Notes: generated by a model from the letters alone, not told the origin. A stretch of DNA of 64,000 bases from Stutzerimonas stutzeri (GCA_002387205.1 DGLA01000002.1:1-64000); one strand, 5' to 3'; positions 26,527 to 37,584 are shown, numbered from the stretch's first letter. Made by a program: numbers and translations.

Positions 26527-28518
26527 TCAATCGAAACGGAAACACAACATTGTGATGTCGTCACGCTGGGGGTAATCGCCCTGGTACTCGGCCAGGGTGG
26601 CTTTGAACGCGGCGCCTTGCTCGGCCAGGGGCAGGCGGGCATGTCGCAGTATCATTTCGGCGAAGCGGCTGTTGCCGAAGCCATAGCCTAGCTCACCACC
26701 TGCCTGATCGAGGAAGCCATCGGTGGCGAGGTAGAAGGTGCGGCCCGGCGTCAGCGCAACTTCGGCATTCCGGTATTCGCCCACGCGCCGATCGCCGATG
26801 GCACGGCGGCCGGCCGGCTGCTCCTCGAGGCTGTCGCCGTCGCTGTAGTAGAGCGCGATCTTGGCTCCTGCATAAGTAACGTTGCGGCGGGCAAAATCGA
26901 CATAGGCCAGGCCCACGTCCATGTTGGTAGCCAGCGCATGCTGGGTGCTGTCGTCGCGCAGCATATGCCGCACGATTCCGTCGGTGCGTACGAGCAGTGC
27001 CGCAGGGTCATCCAGGCCGGTGTCGGCGATGGCCTGCTCGATGGCAGCATGGGCGAGCATGGTCATCAGTGCGCCCGGTACGCCATGGCCGGCACAGTCG
27101 ACCACGCCGAGCAGACAGCCTCCTTCGGTGGCCCTGTAGACATAGAAATCGCCACCGACTACGTCTCGCGGATGCCAGAGTACCGCGTGCCGCTCATCGA
27201 GATCGGTGACCAGCTGGCGCGCGGGCAGGATGGCATGCTGGATCAGGCTGGCGTAGTCGATCGAATCGTCGATCTTCTTGTGCGCCGCAGCCATTTCGCG
27301 ATTGGCTTGCTCCAGCTCCCGGGTGCGTTCCAGAACGCGACTCTCCAGCTCGGTGGTGTGGCTTCGAATCTTCTGCGCCATGCTGCCAAATGCCGCGCTG
27401 AGCTCGCCGATCTCGTCGTCGCGATGGGTTGGCAGCGGCGTATGGTAGTGCCCGGCGGCAATTGCCTGGGCGCTTTTACGCAGCTGCCGCAAGGGGCGTA
27501 GTACACGCTTGTCGACGAGCCAGGCACCCGCAACGATCAACAGGGCAAACAGGAGCAGCACAGCGGCTACGGCGGGTAGAAGGGGCCTGATCTCGATGAC
27601 CTGCGCGGTACGCAGGTCGACGGCGCTGGCGACAAACCAGTTCAGTTCCGGAATCCAGGTCATCGCCAGCAGGCGCGGCTCACCGTCCAGAGCGACCTGC
27701 AGGGTGGCAGTCTCGCCCGGATTGTTTCGGCTGAACTCCATGGCATTGCGCAGTGCAGTGGCCTGCTCGATGTCATCCAGCAGGCCCAGCAGACTGGTGG
27801 CGAGCGATCGGCCCTGCGAGGTGTCGGCGTTGAGGGTTACCAGGTTCTGGTTGGGATGGATCAGGATCGAGCCGAAACCATCGAGCACCATGGACTCGAC
27901 GCCGGACCTGTCGACCCTGATGAAGTCATCAATGAACGCGTTCAGGCTGATGCCCGACCCGACGATGCCAAGTGGCCGGTCGCCGTCCCGCACTACGATG
28001 TTGAACCAGATCTTCAGGTCCCCGGTAACGGCGGAGCGGTCAACGTTGAGATGGTAGGGCGCGTCCGAGCGCAGGGTAGTAAAGAACCATTCGTCAGCGT
28101 CGGCGTCAGGACTCATTTCATAGCGGGCGGCGTCGCTCAGGGGCTGATTATCCCCGTTGGAGTAGTAACGATTGCTGGCCGCAGACGCGGCGAAATAGGA
28201 GTGGTCGCTCAGCGCCCGCTGATAGCCGGCGGCTTCGCTGAAGAACAGGGCACGCTTGGCCTCATCGTTCTCATCCTGCAACCAGGCGCGGGTAATGTGC
28301 GATTCGGCGAGACGTTGCGCCAGGGCCAGTTCGCGTGTAACGGGAGCGAACAGCCGTTCTCGGTTGAGCTGCACCACGTTGCGTGCATAGGCTTCGCCAA
28401 ATCGTTTCTGCACGCCCTGCAGGGCTTCATGCCCGACCAGTGTCACGACGCCGACGGCAAGCAGAAAGGTCAACAACAGCGCCAGCAGCGATTTGCCGCG
28501 TAATCCCAGTGCCGCCAT
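26527..28518 (-). CDS. siaA: Membrane PP2C-type phosphatase SiaA
   Basis: 663 residues, the same length as the P. aeruginosa protein as I recall it. One membrane segment near residues 8-30 and a second at about 305-330 flank a periplasmic Cache sensor (with VVRDGDRPLGIVGSGISLNAF). A HAMP domain (DKRVLRPLRQLRKSAQAI) and a coiled coil lead to a SpoIIE/PP2C phosphatase. Metal-binding residues appear in VVGGDFYVYR, GVVDCAGHGVPGALM, YLATDGFLDQ and QRDDITMLC. It dephosphorylates SiaC and so turns on SiaD in response to an external cue. It is first in siaABCD; its promoter must lie in 28519-28635. Confidence 0.95.
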   Translation of the reverse strand: MAALGLRGKSLLALLLTFLLAVGVVTLVGHEALQGVQKRFGEAYARNVVQLNRERLFAPVTRELALAQRLAESHITRAWLQDENDEAKRALFFSEAAGYQRALSDHSYFAASAASNRYYSNGDNQPLSDAARYEMSPDADADEWFFTTLRSDAPYHLNVDRSAVTGDLKIWFNIVVRDGDRPLGIVGSGISLNAFIDDFIRVDRSGVESMVLDGFGSILIHPNQNLVTLNADTSQGRSLATSLLGLLDDIEQATALRNAMEFSRNNPGETATLQVALDGEPRLLAMTWIPELNWFVASAVDLRTAQVIEIRPLLPAVAAVLLLFALLIVAGAWLVDKRVLRPLRQLRKSAQAIAAGHYHTPLPTHRDDEIGELSAAFGSMAQKIRSHTTELESRVLERTRELEQANREMAAAHKKIDDSIDYASLIQHAILPARQLVTDLDERHAVLWHPRDVVGGDFYVYRATEGGCLLGVVDCAGHGVPGALMTMLAHAAIEQAIADTGLDDPAALLVRTDGIVRHMLRDDSTQHALATNMDVGLAYVDFARRNVTYAGAKIALYYSDGDSLEEQPAGRRAIGDRRVGEYRNAEVALTPGRTFYLATDGFLDQAGGELGYGFGNSRFAEMILRHARLPLAEQGAAFKATLAEYQGDYPQRDDITMLCFRFD

Positions 28519-28635
28519 GATGGTTTCGCCCTTTCCCTGCGATTGTTGCCCAGCCCGGTCAGTGGCCTACCAAGCGTCGAAAAGCGGCGATTATCCGGTA
28601 TAGGGCCACTTGCTACCAGTGCCGATTCGCCATGC

Positions 28636-28662
28636 AAAAACGGAGCCTTTCGGCTCCGCTAG
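28636..28662 (-). terminator. Intrinsic terminator of ettA
   Basis: On the minus strand the stem CGGAGCC / GGCTCCG with a GAAA loop is followed by TTTTTGC, directly downstream of the ettA stop. It also separates ettA from siaA. Confidence 0.85.
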
Positions 28663-28668
28663 GGTTTG

Positions 28669-30336
<1,668 letters not shown>

Positions 30337-30581
30337 GGAGACGAGTGCCCGTGACGAAGAAATGAGGAGGCGAATCCCGCCGCCGCGGGCGGGTCGAACC
30401 GGACTGGCAAAGCTACCGGAATGCAGGGGGCAGGGCAAACCGCTCGGCTGATTCGGTCATCCTCTTTCTGCTTGCGGCGGGCCTCATGTTGTACATGACC
30501 AGCCCTCATACCCGCGCCCTGGCGGATGAGGTAGAATCCGCGCCTCTTTTATACCCGCCAGCTGATTCTCAGAGGACTGCC

Positions 30582-31835
30582 ATGTTCAGCCGTGATTTGA
30601 CCCTCGCCCGTTTCGACGCCGATCTCTTCGCTGCCATGGAGCAGGAAGCCAAGCGTCAGGAAGACCATATCGAGCTGATCGCCTCGGAGAACTACACCAG
30701 CCCGGCGGTGATGGAGGCCCAGGGCAGCGTGCTTACCAACAAGTACGCCGAAGGTTATCCGGGCAAGCGTTATTACGGCGGCTGTGAACATGTCGACGTG
30801 GTCGAGCAGCTGGCCATCGATCGTGCCAAAGAGCTGTTCGGCGCCGATTATGCCAACGTCCAGCCGCACGCCGGGTCCCAGGCCAACGCCGCGGTCTATC
30901 TCGCCCTGCTCAATGCTGGCGACACCATTCTCGGCATGAGCCTGGCCCATGGCGGCCATCTGACCCACGGCGCCAGCGTGTCCTCGTCCGGCAAGCTGTA
31001 CAACGCCGTGCAGTACGGCATCGACGATCAGGGCCTGATCGACTACGACGAAGTCGAGCGCCTGGCTCTCGAGCACAAGCCGAAGATGGTCGTCGCCGGC
31101 TTCTCTGCCTACTCGCAGAAACTGGATTTCGCCCGTTTCCGCGAAATCGCCGACAAGGTCGGTGCCTACCTGTTCGTCGACATGGCGCACGTCGCCGGCC
31201 TGGTTGCAGCGGGCGTTTACCCGAACCCGGTTCCCTTCGCCGACGTTGTCACCACCACCACCCACAAGACCCTGCGCGGCCCGCGTGGTGGCCTGATCCT
31301 GGCGCGTGCCAACGCCGAGATCGAGAAGAAGCTGAACTCCGCCGTATTCCCCGGCGCCCAGGGCGGCCCGCTGGAGCACGTCATCGCGGCCAAGGCGGTG
31401 TGCTTCAAGGAGGCGCTGCAGCCCGAGTTCAAGGCCTACCAGCAACAGGTGGTGAAGAATGCCCAGGCCATGGCCGAGGTGTTCATCCAGCGCGGCTTCG
31501 ACGTGGTTTCCGGCGGTACCCAGAACCACCTGTTCCTGCTCAGCCTGATCAAGCAGGACATCACCGGTAAAGATGCTGACGCGGCCCTTGGCCATGCGCA
31601 CATCACCGTGAACAAGAACAGCGTGCCGAACGACCCGCGTTCGCCGTTCGTCACCTCCGGTCTGCGCATCGGTACTCCGGCGGTCACCACCCGTGGCTTC
31701 GGCGAGACCGAGTGCCGCGACCTGGCTGGCTGGATCTGCGACATCCTCGACAACATGGGCGACCAGTCGGTGATCGAAGCGGTGCGCGCCAAGGTCGAGG
31801 CGATCTGCGCCAGGTTCCCGGTCTACGGTAACTAA
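30582..31835 (+). CDS. glyA: Serine hydroxymethyltransferase GlyA
   Basis: 417 residues, PLP enzyme interconverting glycine and serine with tetrahydrofolate. The PLP lysine lies in VTTTTHKTLRGPRGG. The ATG at 30582 has AGAGGA upstream and gives the exact family length starting MFSRDLTLARFDADL. It could supply the glycine to serine step between dimethylglycine catabolism and SdaB, although Pseudomonas species carry several glyA copies and this one lies with ettA rather than with the sox genes. A terminator follows. Confidence 0.97.
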   Translation: MFSRDLTLARFDADLFAAMEQEAKRQEDHIELIASENYTSPAVMEAQGSVLTNKYAEGYPGKRYYGGCEHVDVVEQLAIDRAKELFGADYANVQPHAGSQANAAVYLALLNAGDTILGMSLAHGGHLTHGASVSSSGKLYNAVQYGIDDQGLIDYDEVERLALEHKPKMVVAGFSAYSQKLDFARFREIADKVGAYLFVDMAHVAGLVAAGVYPNPVPFADVVTTTTHKTLRGPRGGLILARANAEIEKKLNSAVFPGAQGGPLEHVIAAKAVCFKEALQPEFKAYQQQVVKNAQAMAEVFIQRGFDVVSGGTQNHLFLLSLIKQDITGKDADAALGHAHITVNKNSVPNDPRSPFVTSGLRIGTPAVTTRGFGETECRDLAGWICDILDNMGDQSVIEAVRAKVEAICARFPVYGN

Positions 31836-31854
31836 GCCGTCCTGCTGTAACGAG

Positions 31855-31883
31855 AGCCCGGCCAGTGCCGGGCTTTCTTGTTT
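31855..31883 (+). terminator. Intrinsic terminator of glyA
   Basis: Perfect stem AGCCCGGC / GCCGGGCT with a four-base CAGT loop, followed by TTCTTGTTTC, about 20 bases after the glyA stop. Confidence 0.85.
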
Positions 31884-32005
31884 CTGCAGGAGAGGTTCGG
31901 CCGGCGTCGCGTCAAGGCAGAGTGCCATCTGGTACCCTGCCTTCCATACTGCCAGGTTATTTCTCGCTCAGGTTTCGTCCAGGTTCAGGTCATCGGAGAG
32001 GCTCG

Positions 32006-33358
32006 ATGCAGCTCAAGCACAAGATCGCCGCACTCAGCATCCTGCCATTGCTGCTGGCTGTGGCCGTGGTCTGCGCACTGGTACTGGTCCAGAACCAGCG
32101 CCTCGGCGAGCAGCAGGCCAGGCTGATCGAGAGCAGCATTCTTGCCAGCAAGCAGGCCGAGCTGAAGAACTATGTGGAGATGGCCCTGAGCACCATCGCG
32201 CCGCTTTATGACAACGGGCTGGACGATGCCGAGACCAAGCAGAAGGTTCTCGCCGCGCTGGGGCGGTTCAGTTTCGGCAGTGATGGCTATTTCTTCGTCT
32301 ACGACCGCAGCGGACGCAACCTGATGCACCCTCGGCAGAGCGAACTGGTCGGCAAGGACCTTTGGAACATGACCGATCCCAACGGTCTGCGGGTGATCCA
32401 GGCCCTCATGCACAGTGCCGAGTCCGGCCGGGGCTTCCAGCGCTATGCCTGGCAAAAGCCTTCGACTGGCCAGTTCGCGGAGAAGCTGGCGTACGTGGTG
32501 ATGCTGGAGCGTTGGGGCTGGATGCTGGGAACCGGCATCTATCTGGAGGACGTGGATCAGGCGATCCTGCAGGTGCGCAAAGAAGTCGCCAGTGGCATCT
32601 ACACCACTATGCTGGCGATTGCCGGCGTCGCGCTCGTTGCGGTCTTGCTGGTCTTTGCCAGCGGCTTGACGCTCAACGTCAGCGAGCGGCGACTGGCCGA
32701 CCGCAAGCTGCAATTGCTGACCCAGCGAATCGTGAGCCTGCAGGAAGAGGAGCGCTCGCGAGTGTCACGTGAGTTGCATGATGGCATCAGCCAGCTGCTG
32801 GTCTCCATCAAGTTCCAGTTCGAGCTGGCGAGCCATGAACTGGCGAGCGGCAACCCCAAAGCGCAGGAAACGCTGGACCGCGGCACCGAGCGGCTGGCCG
32901 GCGCGATAGGCGAGGTGCGGCGAATCTCCCATGACCTGCATCCTTCGCTGCTCGACACCCTGGGTTTGCCGGCGGCGATCGGTCAGCTTGTGGCCGAGTT
33001 CGAACAGCGCAGCGGTTTGAAGATGCTATACAGCAATGCGCTCGGCGACGGCGATCCGGATGATTCGGTAGCTGTCGCGCTGTTTCGCGTGTTGCAGGAA
33101 GCGCTGGCCAACATCGAGCGGCACGCCGGGGCGCAATCGGTGCATATCAGCCTGGAAGGCGACGATGCCTCGGTGCGCCTGCGGGTGCGGGACGATGGTG
33201 TTGGTTTCAATCCGCGCCAACTCGACAGTATCAAGGGCGGCGGCATTGGTTTGCGCAATATCCGTGAACGGGTAGAACACTTCGGCGGACGTTTCAGCCT
33301 GCTGTCGGAAGCCGGCGGTACCGAACTGGATGTCACCTTGCCGGCGCGTGCCGGCTGA
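32006..33358 (+). CDS. Cache-domain sensor histidine kinase (NarL-type partner)
   Basis: 450 residues from the ATG at 32006 (MQLKHKIAALSILPLLLAVA), with GGAG seven bases upstream. One membrane helix is at about residues 8-30. A periplasmic single-Cache domain (SDGYFFVYDRSGRNLMHP, GWGWMLGTGIYLEDV-like segment) follows, then a second helix at about 200-222. The kinase part is HisKA_3 type, with the phospho-accepting His in VSRELHDGISQLL, then a HATPase_c domain with an N box in LQEALANIERHAGA and G boxes in RDDGVGFNP and GGIGLRNIRERV. It lies 33 bases before a NarL-family regulator. Similar sCache domains bind small carboxylates, but the ligand here is unknown. Confidence 0.88.
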   Translation: MQLKHKIAALSILPLLLAVAVVCALVLVQNQRLGEQQARLIESSILASKQAELKNYVEMALSTIAPLYDNGLDDAETKQKVLAALGRFSFGSDGYFFVYDRSGRNLMHPRQSELVGKDLWNMTDPNGLRVIQALMHSAESGRGFQRYAWQKPSTGQFAEKLAYVVMLERWGWMLGTGIYLEDVDQAILQVRKEVASGIYTTMLAIAGVALVAVLLVFASGLTLNVSERRLADRKLQLLTQRIVSLQEEERSRVSRELHDGISQLLVSIKFQFELASHELASGNPKAQETLDRGTERLAGAIGEVRRISHDLHPSLLDTLGLPAAIGQLVAEFEQRSGLKMLYSNALGDGDPDDSVAVALFRVLQEALANIERHAGAQSVHISLEGDDASVRLRVRDDGVGFNPRQLDSIKGGGIGLRNIRERVEHFGGRFSLLSEAGGTELDVTLPARAG

Positions 33359-33391
33359 ATTCTCAGATTCAGATAATAAGAGGCTCGCTCG

Positions 33392-34030
33392 ATGACCCCG
33401 CAAGCTTGCATCAAGGTGGCACTGATCGACGACCATGCCCTGGTTCGGGACGGTATCCGCGCATTGCTGATGGCGGTTCCCGAGCTGGACGTGGTTGGCG
33501 AAGCCGGCAACGGCGCCGAGGCGCTTGAGTTGCTTAGTCGCGTCGCGGCAGATGTCGTGCTGATGGACATCGGTCTGAAAGACGTTAACGGCCTCGAGCT
33601 GACGCAATCACTGCGCCAGCGGTTCCCGGCCATCCGGGTGCTGATTCTGAGCATGTACGACAACCAGGAGTACGTGAACACTTCGGTCAAGGTTGGCGCG
33701 TGCGGCTATGTGCTGAAGGATGCTCCTTCGCGGGAAATCATCACGGCGATCCAAGCCGTCGCTGCAGGAAACACCTATTACAGCGCCGGGATTGCCGAAA
33801 AGCTCGCCAGTCGGGGCGCCGAGGAGCGCGAGCTGACGCCGCGAGAGCGGGAAGTGCTGCTCATGCTTGCACAGGGCCACAACAACAAGGCGATGGCGCG
33901 CGCTCTCAAAATCAGCGTGCGAACCGTCGAAACCCACCGTCTGAGTATCCGTCGCAAGCTCGACATCGATCGACCGGCGGACCTGATGAAGCATGCGATG
34001 GTTCACGGATGGTTGCCAGGTCAGCACTAA
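33392..34030 (+). CDS. NarL/FixJ-family response regulator
   Basis: 212 residues. The receiver domain has the acidic pair in LIDDHALVRDG and the phosphorylated Asp in DVVLMDIGLKDVNG, with the conserved Lys in YVLKDAPSREI. The C-terminal LuxR-type helix-turn-helix is ELTPREREVLLMLAQGHNNK through SVRTVETHRLSIRRKL. It is co-transcribed with the upstream Cache kinase and presumably phosphorylated by it. Target genes are unknown; the next gene downstream, a membrane methyltransferase, is one candidate. Confidence 0.92.
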   Translation: MTPQACIKVALIDDHALVRDGIRALLMAVPELDVVGEAGNGAEALELLSRVAADVVLMDIGLKDVNGLELTQSLRQRFPAIRVLILSMYDNQEYVNTSVKVGACGYVLKDAPSREIITAIQAVAAGNTYYSAGIAEKLASRGAEERELTPREREVLLMLAQGHNNKAMARALKISVRTVETHRLSIRRKLDIDRPADLMKHAMVHGWLPGQH

Positions 34031-34122
34031 CGAAGGTTTTGGGGTTCAAACTGGGCTGTCCGAATACCCCGCTAAAGCAGACGGTTGTAATGGGATCGTC
34101 TTTACACCTATCTGGATACGCC

Positions 34123-34584
34123 ATGCCTGCCAAAACCGCCGGATCTATCCCGCCACCGCCTTTGGTCTACCTGGCATTCATCGCTTGCGCCTGGGGGCTG
34201 GCCCGGTGGGCGCCGCTCGACCTCCCATCCCACCAGCTGGTGACCTACGGCGGCTGGGCATCGATTGTTGCCGGTGTGCTCCTGATGCTGTGGGCGGCGC
34301 GCGAGATGCATCGCCACCGCACCACCATCAATCCCTATGGCACGCCCAGCAGCCTGTTGCAGAGCGGGCCGTTTCGATTTTCACGCAACCCGATCTACCT
34401 GGCCGATACCTTCGTTTACTGCGGCGTTGCGCTGCTGCTTTCCAGCCTCTGGCCCTGGCTGTTGCTGCCGTTGCTGATCCTGTGCATGCAACGCATGGTC
34501 ATCGTTTACGAAGAGCATCTGCTGACGCGCCTGTTTGGCGACCAGTACCGTGCCTACCGACGCCGTGTGCGCCGCTGGCTCTGA
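34123..34584 (+). CDS. Isoprenylcysteine carboxyl methyltransferase-like membrane protein
   Basis: 153 residues from the ATG at 34123 (MPAKTAGSIPPPP); an in-frame ATG at 34090 has no ribosome site. About four hydrophobic segments are seen. The ICMT/PEMT SAM-binding signature is in SGPFRFSRNPIYLADT followed, near the C-terminus, by EEHLLTRLFGDQYRAYRRRV, which matches the E-x-x-L-x-x-x-F-G-x-x-Y-x-x-Y motif. It presumably methylates a small or lipid substrate in the inner membrane. The substrate is unknown. Confidence 0.78.
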   Translation: MPAKTAGSIPPPPLVYLAFIACAWGLARWAPLDLPSHQLVTYGGWASIVAGVLLMLWAAREMHRHRTTINPYGTPSSLLQSGPFRFSRNPIYLADTFVYCGVALLLSSLWPWLLLPLLILCMQRMVIVYEEHLLTRLFGDQYRAYRRRVRRWL

Positions 34585-34643
34585 GCGCCGCCAGCCTTCG
34601 GGGTTGGCCTATAGTCAAAAGACGAACTACCGGGAGTGAATCG

Positions 34644-35012
34644 ATGAGTGGGACAAACAGCGATCGTCGGCGCTTTCAGCGCATCGATTTCGATGCCGCA
34701 ACGGAGCTTGTGCAGGGGCAGGATTGTTGGCAGGTCGAGCTGCACGACCTGTCGTTGAAAGGCCTGCTGGTCAACCGCCCGGCGAACTGGAGCGCGGACT
34801 CCGCACAGCCGTTCAAGGCGCGGATTCGCTTGTCAGACGATGCCGAGGTGCATATGGACGTCGAGATGATGCACGCCGAGGGTGATCTGGTTGGTTTTGT
34901 CTGTCGGCATATCGATGTCGACTCGATTAGCCATCTGCGGCGACTGGTCGAGCTCAATCTTGGTGATCAGGCCCTGCTGGAGCGCGAGCTGGCTGCACTC
35001 GGCGAAGGCTAA
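34644..35012 (+). CDS. mapZ: PilZ-domain c-di-GMP receptor MapZ
   Basis: 122 residues, a single PilZ domain. The c-di-GMP motifs R-x-x-x-R (RRRFQR, residues 8-13) and D-x-S-x-x-G (DLSLKG, residues 35-40) are intact. The C-terminal stretch HIDVDSISHLRRLVELNLGD is almost identical to P. aeruginosa PA4608, which binds the chemotaxis methyltransferase CheR1 and inhibits it when c-di-GMP is high. GGGAG lies upstream of the ATG. It is convergent with radA, as in PAO1 PA4608-4609. Confidence 0.9.
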   Translation: MSGTNSDRRRFQRIDFDAATELVQGQDCWQVELHDLSLKGLLVNRPANWSADSAQPFKARIRLSDDAEVHMDVEMMHAEGDLVGFVCRHIDVDSISHLRRLVELNLGDQALLERELAALGEG

Positions 35013-35078
35013 GGATGCGGTTCGATGGGCTGCGCTATGTTGCGGTATCGCTACAGCGCAGCCCTCCGAGAGTCGGTG

Positions 35079-36440
35079 TTATTCGAACAAGGCGTCCAGT
35101 GCCTGTTCAAGCCGTGTCACTGCAATGATTTGCAGACCCTTTGGAGCTTCTTTCGGCGCGTTGCCCTTGGGTACGATGGCGCGCTTGAAACCATGCTTGG
35201 CGGCCTCCTTGAGGCGTTCCTGACCGCTCGGCACCGGCCGAATCTCGCCAGACAGGCCAACCTCGCCAAACACCAGCAGGTCGGTATCCAGCGGACGGTT
35301 GCGCAGGCTTGAGATCACGGCGGCCATCAGCGCCAGGTCGGAGGCTGTCTCGAGAACCTTTACGCCACCGACCACGTTGATGAACACATCCTGGTCATAG
35401 GTGGGAATGCCGCCGTGGCGGTGCAGCACGGCCAGCAGCATGGCCAGACGATTCTGATCCAGGCCAAGGGTGACGCGCCGTGGGTTGGCCATGTGGCTCG
35501 TGTCGACCAGCGCCTGAACCTCGACCAGCATAGGCCGGGTACCTTCCCAGGTGGCCATGACCACGCTGCCGGGCACCGCTTCCTGCGCCCGGGTGAGAAA
35601 GATGGCCGAGGGGTTGGTGACTTCCTTCAGACCTTTATCGGTCATGCCGAATACGCCCAGCTCGTTTATCGCGCCAAAGCGGTTCTTCACTGCGCGCAGC
35701 AGACGCAGGCGGCCATCGGATTCGCCCTCGAAATACAGCACGGTATCGACCATATGCTCCAGCACGCGCGGACCGGCCAGCGCGCCTTCCTTGGTCACGT
35801 GACCGACCAGGAAGATTGCCGTGCCGCTCTGCTTGGCGAAGCGCACCAGCAGCGCCGCGCTCTCGCGCACCTGGGCCACGCCGCCGGGTGCCGATTGCAG
35901 CTGCTCGGTGAAGATGGTCTGGATCGAATCGATGACCATCACCTTGGGTTTTTCCAGGCGTGCGGTGGCGATGATGGATTCGATGCAGGTTTCGGTCATC
36001 ACCTTGAGACGGTCCTGCGGCAGGTCCAGGCGTCGCGCGCGCATGGCCACCTGCTGCTGGGACTCCTCGCCGGTGACGTAGAGCGCAGGAAACTGGCGGG
36101 CAATGTTGCACAGCGTCTGCAACAGGATGGTTGACTTGCCGATACCGGGATCGCCGCCGATCAAGACCACCGAACCGTCCACCAGCCCGCCACCGAGCAC
36201 TCGATCAAGCTCACCGGAGGCAGTGGTGAATCGCGGTACTTCCTCGACGCTGACTTCAGCCAGCGTCTTGATATTGGCCGGGTCACCAGCCCAGCCCGCC
36301 CGACCGGATGGCGGCGCGGCGCCCTCGATGATGGTTTCCACCAGGGTGTTCCAGGCACCACAATCGCCGCACTGGCCAGCCCACTTGGGAAAGGTCGAGC
36401 CGCATTCGGTGCAGCCATACATGCGCTTGGCCTTGGCCAT
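35079..36440 (-). CDS. radA: DNA repair protein RadA
   Basis: 453 residues from the ATG at 36438-36440. The N-terminal zinc finger has Cys10, Cys13, Cys24 and Cys27 (CTECG to CGDC). The RecA-like core has Walker A GDPGIGKST, the RadA-specific KNRFG motif, and a C-terminal Lon-like domain ending in ALDALFE. It promotes branch migration in recombination. Longer in-frame readings upstream overlap the CopD-like gene on the other strand and are not credible. Confidence 0.96.
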   Translation of the reverse strand: MAKAKRMYGCTECGSTFPKWAGQCGDCGAWNTLVETIIEGAAPPSGRAGWAGDPANIKTLAEVSVEEVPRFTTASGELDRVLGGGLVDGSVVLIGGDPGIGKSTILLQTLCNIARQFPALYVTGEESQQQVAMRARRLDLPQDRLKVMTETCIESIIATARLEKPKVMVIDSIQTIFTEQLQSAPGGVAQVRESAALLVRFAKQSGTAIFLVGHVTKEGALAGPRVLEHMVDTVLYFEGESDGRLRLLRAVKNRFGAINELGVFGMTDKGLKEVTNPSAIFLTRAQEAVPGSVVMATWEGTRPMLVEVQALVDTSHMANPRRVTLGLDQNRLAMLLAVLHRHGGIPTYDQDVFINVVGGVKVLETASDLALMAAVISSLRNRPLDTDLLVFGEVGLSGEIRPVPSGQERLKEAAKHGFKRAIVPKGNAPKEAPKGLQIIAVTRLEQALDALFE

Positions 36441-36554
36441 GGGGTTCTCCGCGTCGGATGGGGGAGCTGCATGATAACGGCTGACTTGATCGCCATCAGC
36501 CACAAGTGCCGCGAGAGTCGCCAGACTGTAAACAAATCGAACAGGAGTCCGGCC

Positions 36555-36989
36555 ATGCGCCATGTATTGTTCCTGCATCTGCTGGGTGCGAGTGTCTGGG
36601 TGGGCGGCCATCTGATCCTGCTGTTCAGTGTCCTGCCCGGTGCGCTGCGCCGTCGGGATGTCGGGCCGGTGCGTGCCTTCGAGCAGCTGTACGAGCGTGT
36701 CGGCATTCCTGCGTTGCTGCTGCAGGTTGGGACGGGCCTCTGGCTGGCGGGCCAATGGTTGCCCCATGCCCAGTGGCTGGGCGATTCGCCCATTGCCCAT
36801 CTGGTCCAGGCCAAGCTGGTGCTGCTGGCCCTTACCGCGTTGCTGGGGGTGCATGCACGGCTGGCACTGATACCCAGGCTGGACGGCCAGCGCCTGCCGC
36901 ATCTGGGCGTGCATATTCTGTTGATCACCCTGACTGCTGTAGCTTTCGTCTGGGTGGGTTCAGGGTTCAGGTTTGGTGGGCTGTTCTGA
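36555..36989 (+). CDS. CopD-family membrane protein
   Basis: 144 residues from the ATG at 36555 (MRHVLFLHLLGASVWVGGH), with AGGAG upstream. Four hydrophobic segments are evident, at about residues 1-25, 47-67, 80-100 and 117-135. The N-terminal H-x-x-G-x-x-x-W-V-G-G-H pattern resembles the histidine-bearing first helix of CopD copper permeases and related haem/copper membrane proteins. It is divergent from radA, the same arrangement as PAO1 PA4609-4610. The role is unproven. Confidence 0.75.
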   Translation: MRHVLFLHLLGASVWVGGHLILLFSVLPGALRRRDVGPVRAFEQLYERVGIPALLLQVGTGLWLAGQWLPHAQWLGDSPIAHLVQAKLVLLALTALLGVHARLALIPRLDGQRLPHLGVHILLITLTAVAFVWVGSGFRFGGLF

Positions 36990-37016
36990 CCGCGGCGCGT
37001 CGGACGGGGGGGAGGC

Positions 37017-37035
37017 GGCTCGGTTAAGCCGAGCC
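37017..37035. terminator. Hairpin between CopD-like and DUF465 genes
   Basis: GGCTCGG / CCGAGCC stem with a TTAAG loop between two convergent genes. There is no T tract. It may act as a weak bidirectional terminator. Confidence 0.35.
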
Positions 37036-37112
37036 CGGTTATGGCAGTCCGGGATATGGGCTCGGGTCCGCGGCATCTCGGTTGATACCCGGACCTGCTT
37101 GCTGTTTCAGTT

Positions 37113-37382
37113 TCAGCCGCAGCAACCGCCGCAGCAGCTTCCACCGGCGCGCTTGAGATCGCGAGCAATAGCGTCCTTGAGAGTGACGCGCTCCAGCTTG
37201 AGGGCGCTCAGTGCGTCATCGTCAAGGGTTTCGACGCCGTCTTCTACGCGACAGATGTGTTTGTCCAGGGCCTCGTACTCGTCGGCCTTGCGCGCAAAGG
37301 CCGGGTCCTGCTGGCGCAGTTGATGGATCTGCTCGCGCTTCTCGGGAAAATCCTTGATCAACGGATGGTGTTCGACGTGCAT
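37113..37382 (-). CDS. DUF465 (YdcH-like) protein with Cys-rich tail
   Basis: 89 residues. The first 70 are the YdcH-type helical hairpin (HPLIKDFPEKREQIHQLRQQ, then ALKLERVTLKDAIARDL). The C-terminus ends in SCCGGCCG, two vicinal cysteine pairs likely to bind a soft metal or form disulfides. It faces a CopD-like gene across 123 bases, so copper is a natural guess, but that is inference. The family has no firmly known function. Confidence 0.85.
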   Translation of the reverse strand: MHVEHHPLIKDFPEKREQIHQLRQQDPAFARKADEYEALDKHICRVEDGVETLDDDALSALKLERVTLKDAIARDLKRAGGSCCGGCCG

Positions 37383-37584
37383 GGTGCCGCTCCGGGGTGG
37401 GGATAGAGGTGCTGTACCTTAGCGTCGCGGCCGGGGATCTCTTTTGACGGCGATCAAGCCGTGCTCACTGTGTCGTCAAGTGCCGTCGCGCAAACTCTCT
37501 GGCTCGCCTGTTGAACCCAACCTATGCTGCCGGTGGTCGAAGCGGCACGGCGGTGTTTCCACTTTTTAATCAGAGGACAGACAG

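Noticed and set aside
30549..31928. 459-codon open frame antisense to glyA
   Set aside because: Shadow of a highly conserved gene; low-complexity Gly/Val-rich product with no family similarity.
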